From VYFG01 sp964403545 (GTDB lineage Bacteria > Pseudomonadota > Gammaproteobacteria > Arenicellales > Poriferihabitantaceae): a stretch of DNA of 7,326 bases. The stretch lies in NCBI GenBank assembly GCA_964403545.1, contig CAYOGN010000025.1:1-7326 (forward strand). The letters are read 5' to 3'. A model generated the notes under the pieces. That model saw only the letters and a list, made by a program, of their open reading frames with translations. It had not been told where the DNA came from and made no database searches. The position numbers were made by a program, and so were the translations under genes. Below, one piece after another: positions 6,258 to 7,326 of the stretch (position 1 is its first letter; each line of letters opens with the position of its first letter).

Positions 6258-7326
6258 ATGAGTTTGTTACGACGCGGTTTTCCTGATAGCGAGTTTGAAA
6301 GCAGAACCCTGGCGCTTCAGCAGCGAATGCACGGGGCCAAATGCGATGCAATTATTTTATCCACCGAGCCCAATGTCCGTTATTACAGCGGATTCTTCAC
6401 CCAGTTCTGGCAAAGTCCCACCCGCCCCTGGTTCTTGCTTGTACCACTTGAGGGAAAACCCATTGCAGTGATTCCGGAAATTGGCGCCAGCGGTATGCGC
6501 CAAACCTGGGTAGACGACGTCAGGACCTGGGCTTCACCGCAGCCCGAAGATGATGGCATCTCATTGCTTTCAGCTTCGGTTAATGCGTTGCCAAAAAGGT
6601 TTGGCCAGATTGGCATGACCCTCGGCGCGGAAAGCATGTTACGTATGCCAGTCAATAACTTCCAGTGGTTAAAGGAAAAACTGGATGGCTTTCAGATTGT
6701 CGATGTTGCGCAATATATTCATCAATTACGCATGATCAAGTCGCCATTGGAAATTGCCAAGACCAGACATATTTGCCAACTGGCCTCAGCGACCTTTGGC
6801 GTAATGACAGATTTGGCACAAACAGGTCTGAGTGAGCGTGAGATATGTCGTCGGATGCAACTTGATATGCTTGGTCGAGGCGCGGATAGCTGTGTTTATA
6901 TGGTTGCCGGGTCTGGACAGGGCGGGTATGACAGCATCATCATGGGGCCAACAGATCGGGTGCTGTCCACAGCCGATGTGTTGATCATCGATACCGGATC
7001 CACCTGGGATGGGTACTTTTGTGATTTTGACCGAAACTGGGCATTTGGTTCTGTGAGCGCAGCTTGTCGCGATGCGTATCAGGTGGTATGGCTGGCCACT
7101 GAGTCCGGATTTGCCGCGGCACGTCCAGGAGCGACCACCAGTGATATTTGGCGAGCGATGAATAAGGTCATGGTGGCTGGAGGAAGCCTTGGCAATGAAG
7201 TGGGGCGATTGGGTCACGGGCTTGGGATAGAGCTTACCGAGCGTCCCTCTAATACCCGCACAGACAATACTGAATTGAAACCGGGAATGGTGCTTACCCT
7301 GGAACCCGGAATGACCTTTTCCCCGG
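6258..7326 (+). CDS. M24-family metallopeptidase (Xaa-Pro peptidase/creatinase fold), 3' end outside window
   Basis: The frame stays open from ATG 6258 to the window end, giving 356 residues. Family members usually have about 380-410, so only the last part is missing. Residues about 10-155 are a creatinase-type N-terminal domain, including NVRYYSGF (39-46). About 165 onward is the pita-bread catalytic domain. Metal ligands visible are D245 in IIDTG, D256 in YFCDFDR, H320 in GHGLGIELTE and E349 in LEPGM; the fifth, a final Glu, would lie beyond the edge. The set suggests an active two-metal hydrolase cutting Xaa-Pro or a related amide, probably cytoplasmic as no signal peptide is seen. The exact substrate cannot be read: prolidase-like, ectoine-hydrolase-like and other M24 enzymes share these motifs. 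An in-frame TTG at 6249 is an alternative start and a TGA at 6243 bounds the frame. The gene follows slyD by 54 bases and may share its transcript. Confidence 0.88.
   Translation, partial: MSLLRRGFPDSEFESRTLALQQRMHGAKCDAIILSTEPNVRYYSGFFTQFWQSPTRPWFLLVPLEGKPIAVIPEIGASGMRQTWVDDVRTWASPQPEDDGISLLSASVNALPKRFGQIGMTLGAESMLRMPVNNFQWLKEKLDGFQIVDVAQYIHQLRMIKSPLEIAKTRHICQLASATFGVMTDLAQTGLSEREICRRMQLDMLGRGADSCVYMVAGSGQGGYDSIIMGPTDRVLSTADVLIIDTGSTWDGYFCDFDRNWAFGSVSAACRDAYQVVWLATESGFAAARPGATTSDIWRAMNKVMVAGGSLGNEVGRLGHGLGIELTERPSNTRTDNTELKPGMVLTLEPGMTFSP

Noticed and set aside
6786..7217. 143-codon - strand open frame opposite the M24 gene
   Set aside because: The + strand here carries M24 metal ligands in an uninterrupted frame; the antisense product has no recognisable domain.
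6258..7326. DddP-type DMSP lyase (an M24-fold enzyme) as the identity of the last gene
   Set aside because: As I recall, DddP has an Asp two residues after the first metal Asp (D-x-D). Here the motif is D245-T-G247, the usual peptidase form, so a hydrolase is more likely.

Overview
The window reads as ordinary chromosomal sequence from a Gram-negative bacterium, most likely a gammaproteobacterium. The evidence is a TamA/TamB pair of outer-membrane biogenesis proteins at usual lengths, and a SlyD-type prolyl isomerase whose His-rich tail resembles pseudomonad homologues. The genus cannot be named from what is visible. All four recognisable genes are on the + strand, and the window is almost fully coding. 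There is no mobile element, CRISPR array, rRNA or tRNA.

Layout: bases 1-173 are a flank with no gene I can support. From 174 to 1898 lies tamA, an Omp85-family outer-membrane barrel with three POTRA domains. After 13 bases comes tamB (1912-5622), a very long inner-membrane-anchored beta-rich periplasmic protein. A 98-base gap follows, holding a plausible -10 element and an adjoining 18-base imperfect palindrome. Then comes a 160-residue FKBP/SlyD-type peptidyl-prolyl isomerase (5721-6203). After 54 more bases an M24-family metallopeptidase (Xaa-Pro peptidase/creatinase fold) starts at 6258 and runs off the right edge, with four of its five expected metal ligands visible.

Function: TamA and TamB form one envelope-spanning complex, implicated in outer-membrane protein insertion and in phospholipid movement to the outer membrane. 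Their tight spacing, with the tamB ribosome site overlapping the tamA stop, indicates co-translation. The downstream isomerase and peptidase probably form a separate or semi-separate cytoplasmic unit. Both families act on Xaa-Pro bonds, but a functional link is only an inference.

I found no convincing new system. The points most worth checking are an in-register A AAA AAG slippery heptamer in slyD, the promoter-proximal palindrome before slyD, two isolated cysteine pairs in TamB, and an antisense reading frame head-to-head with tamA.
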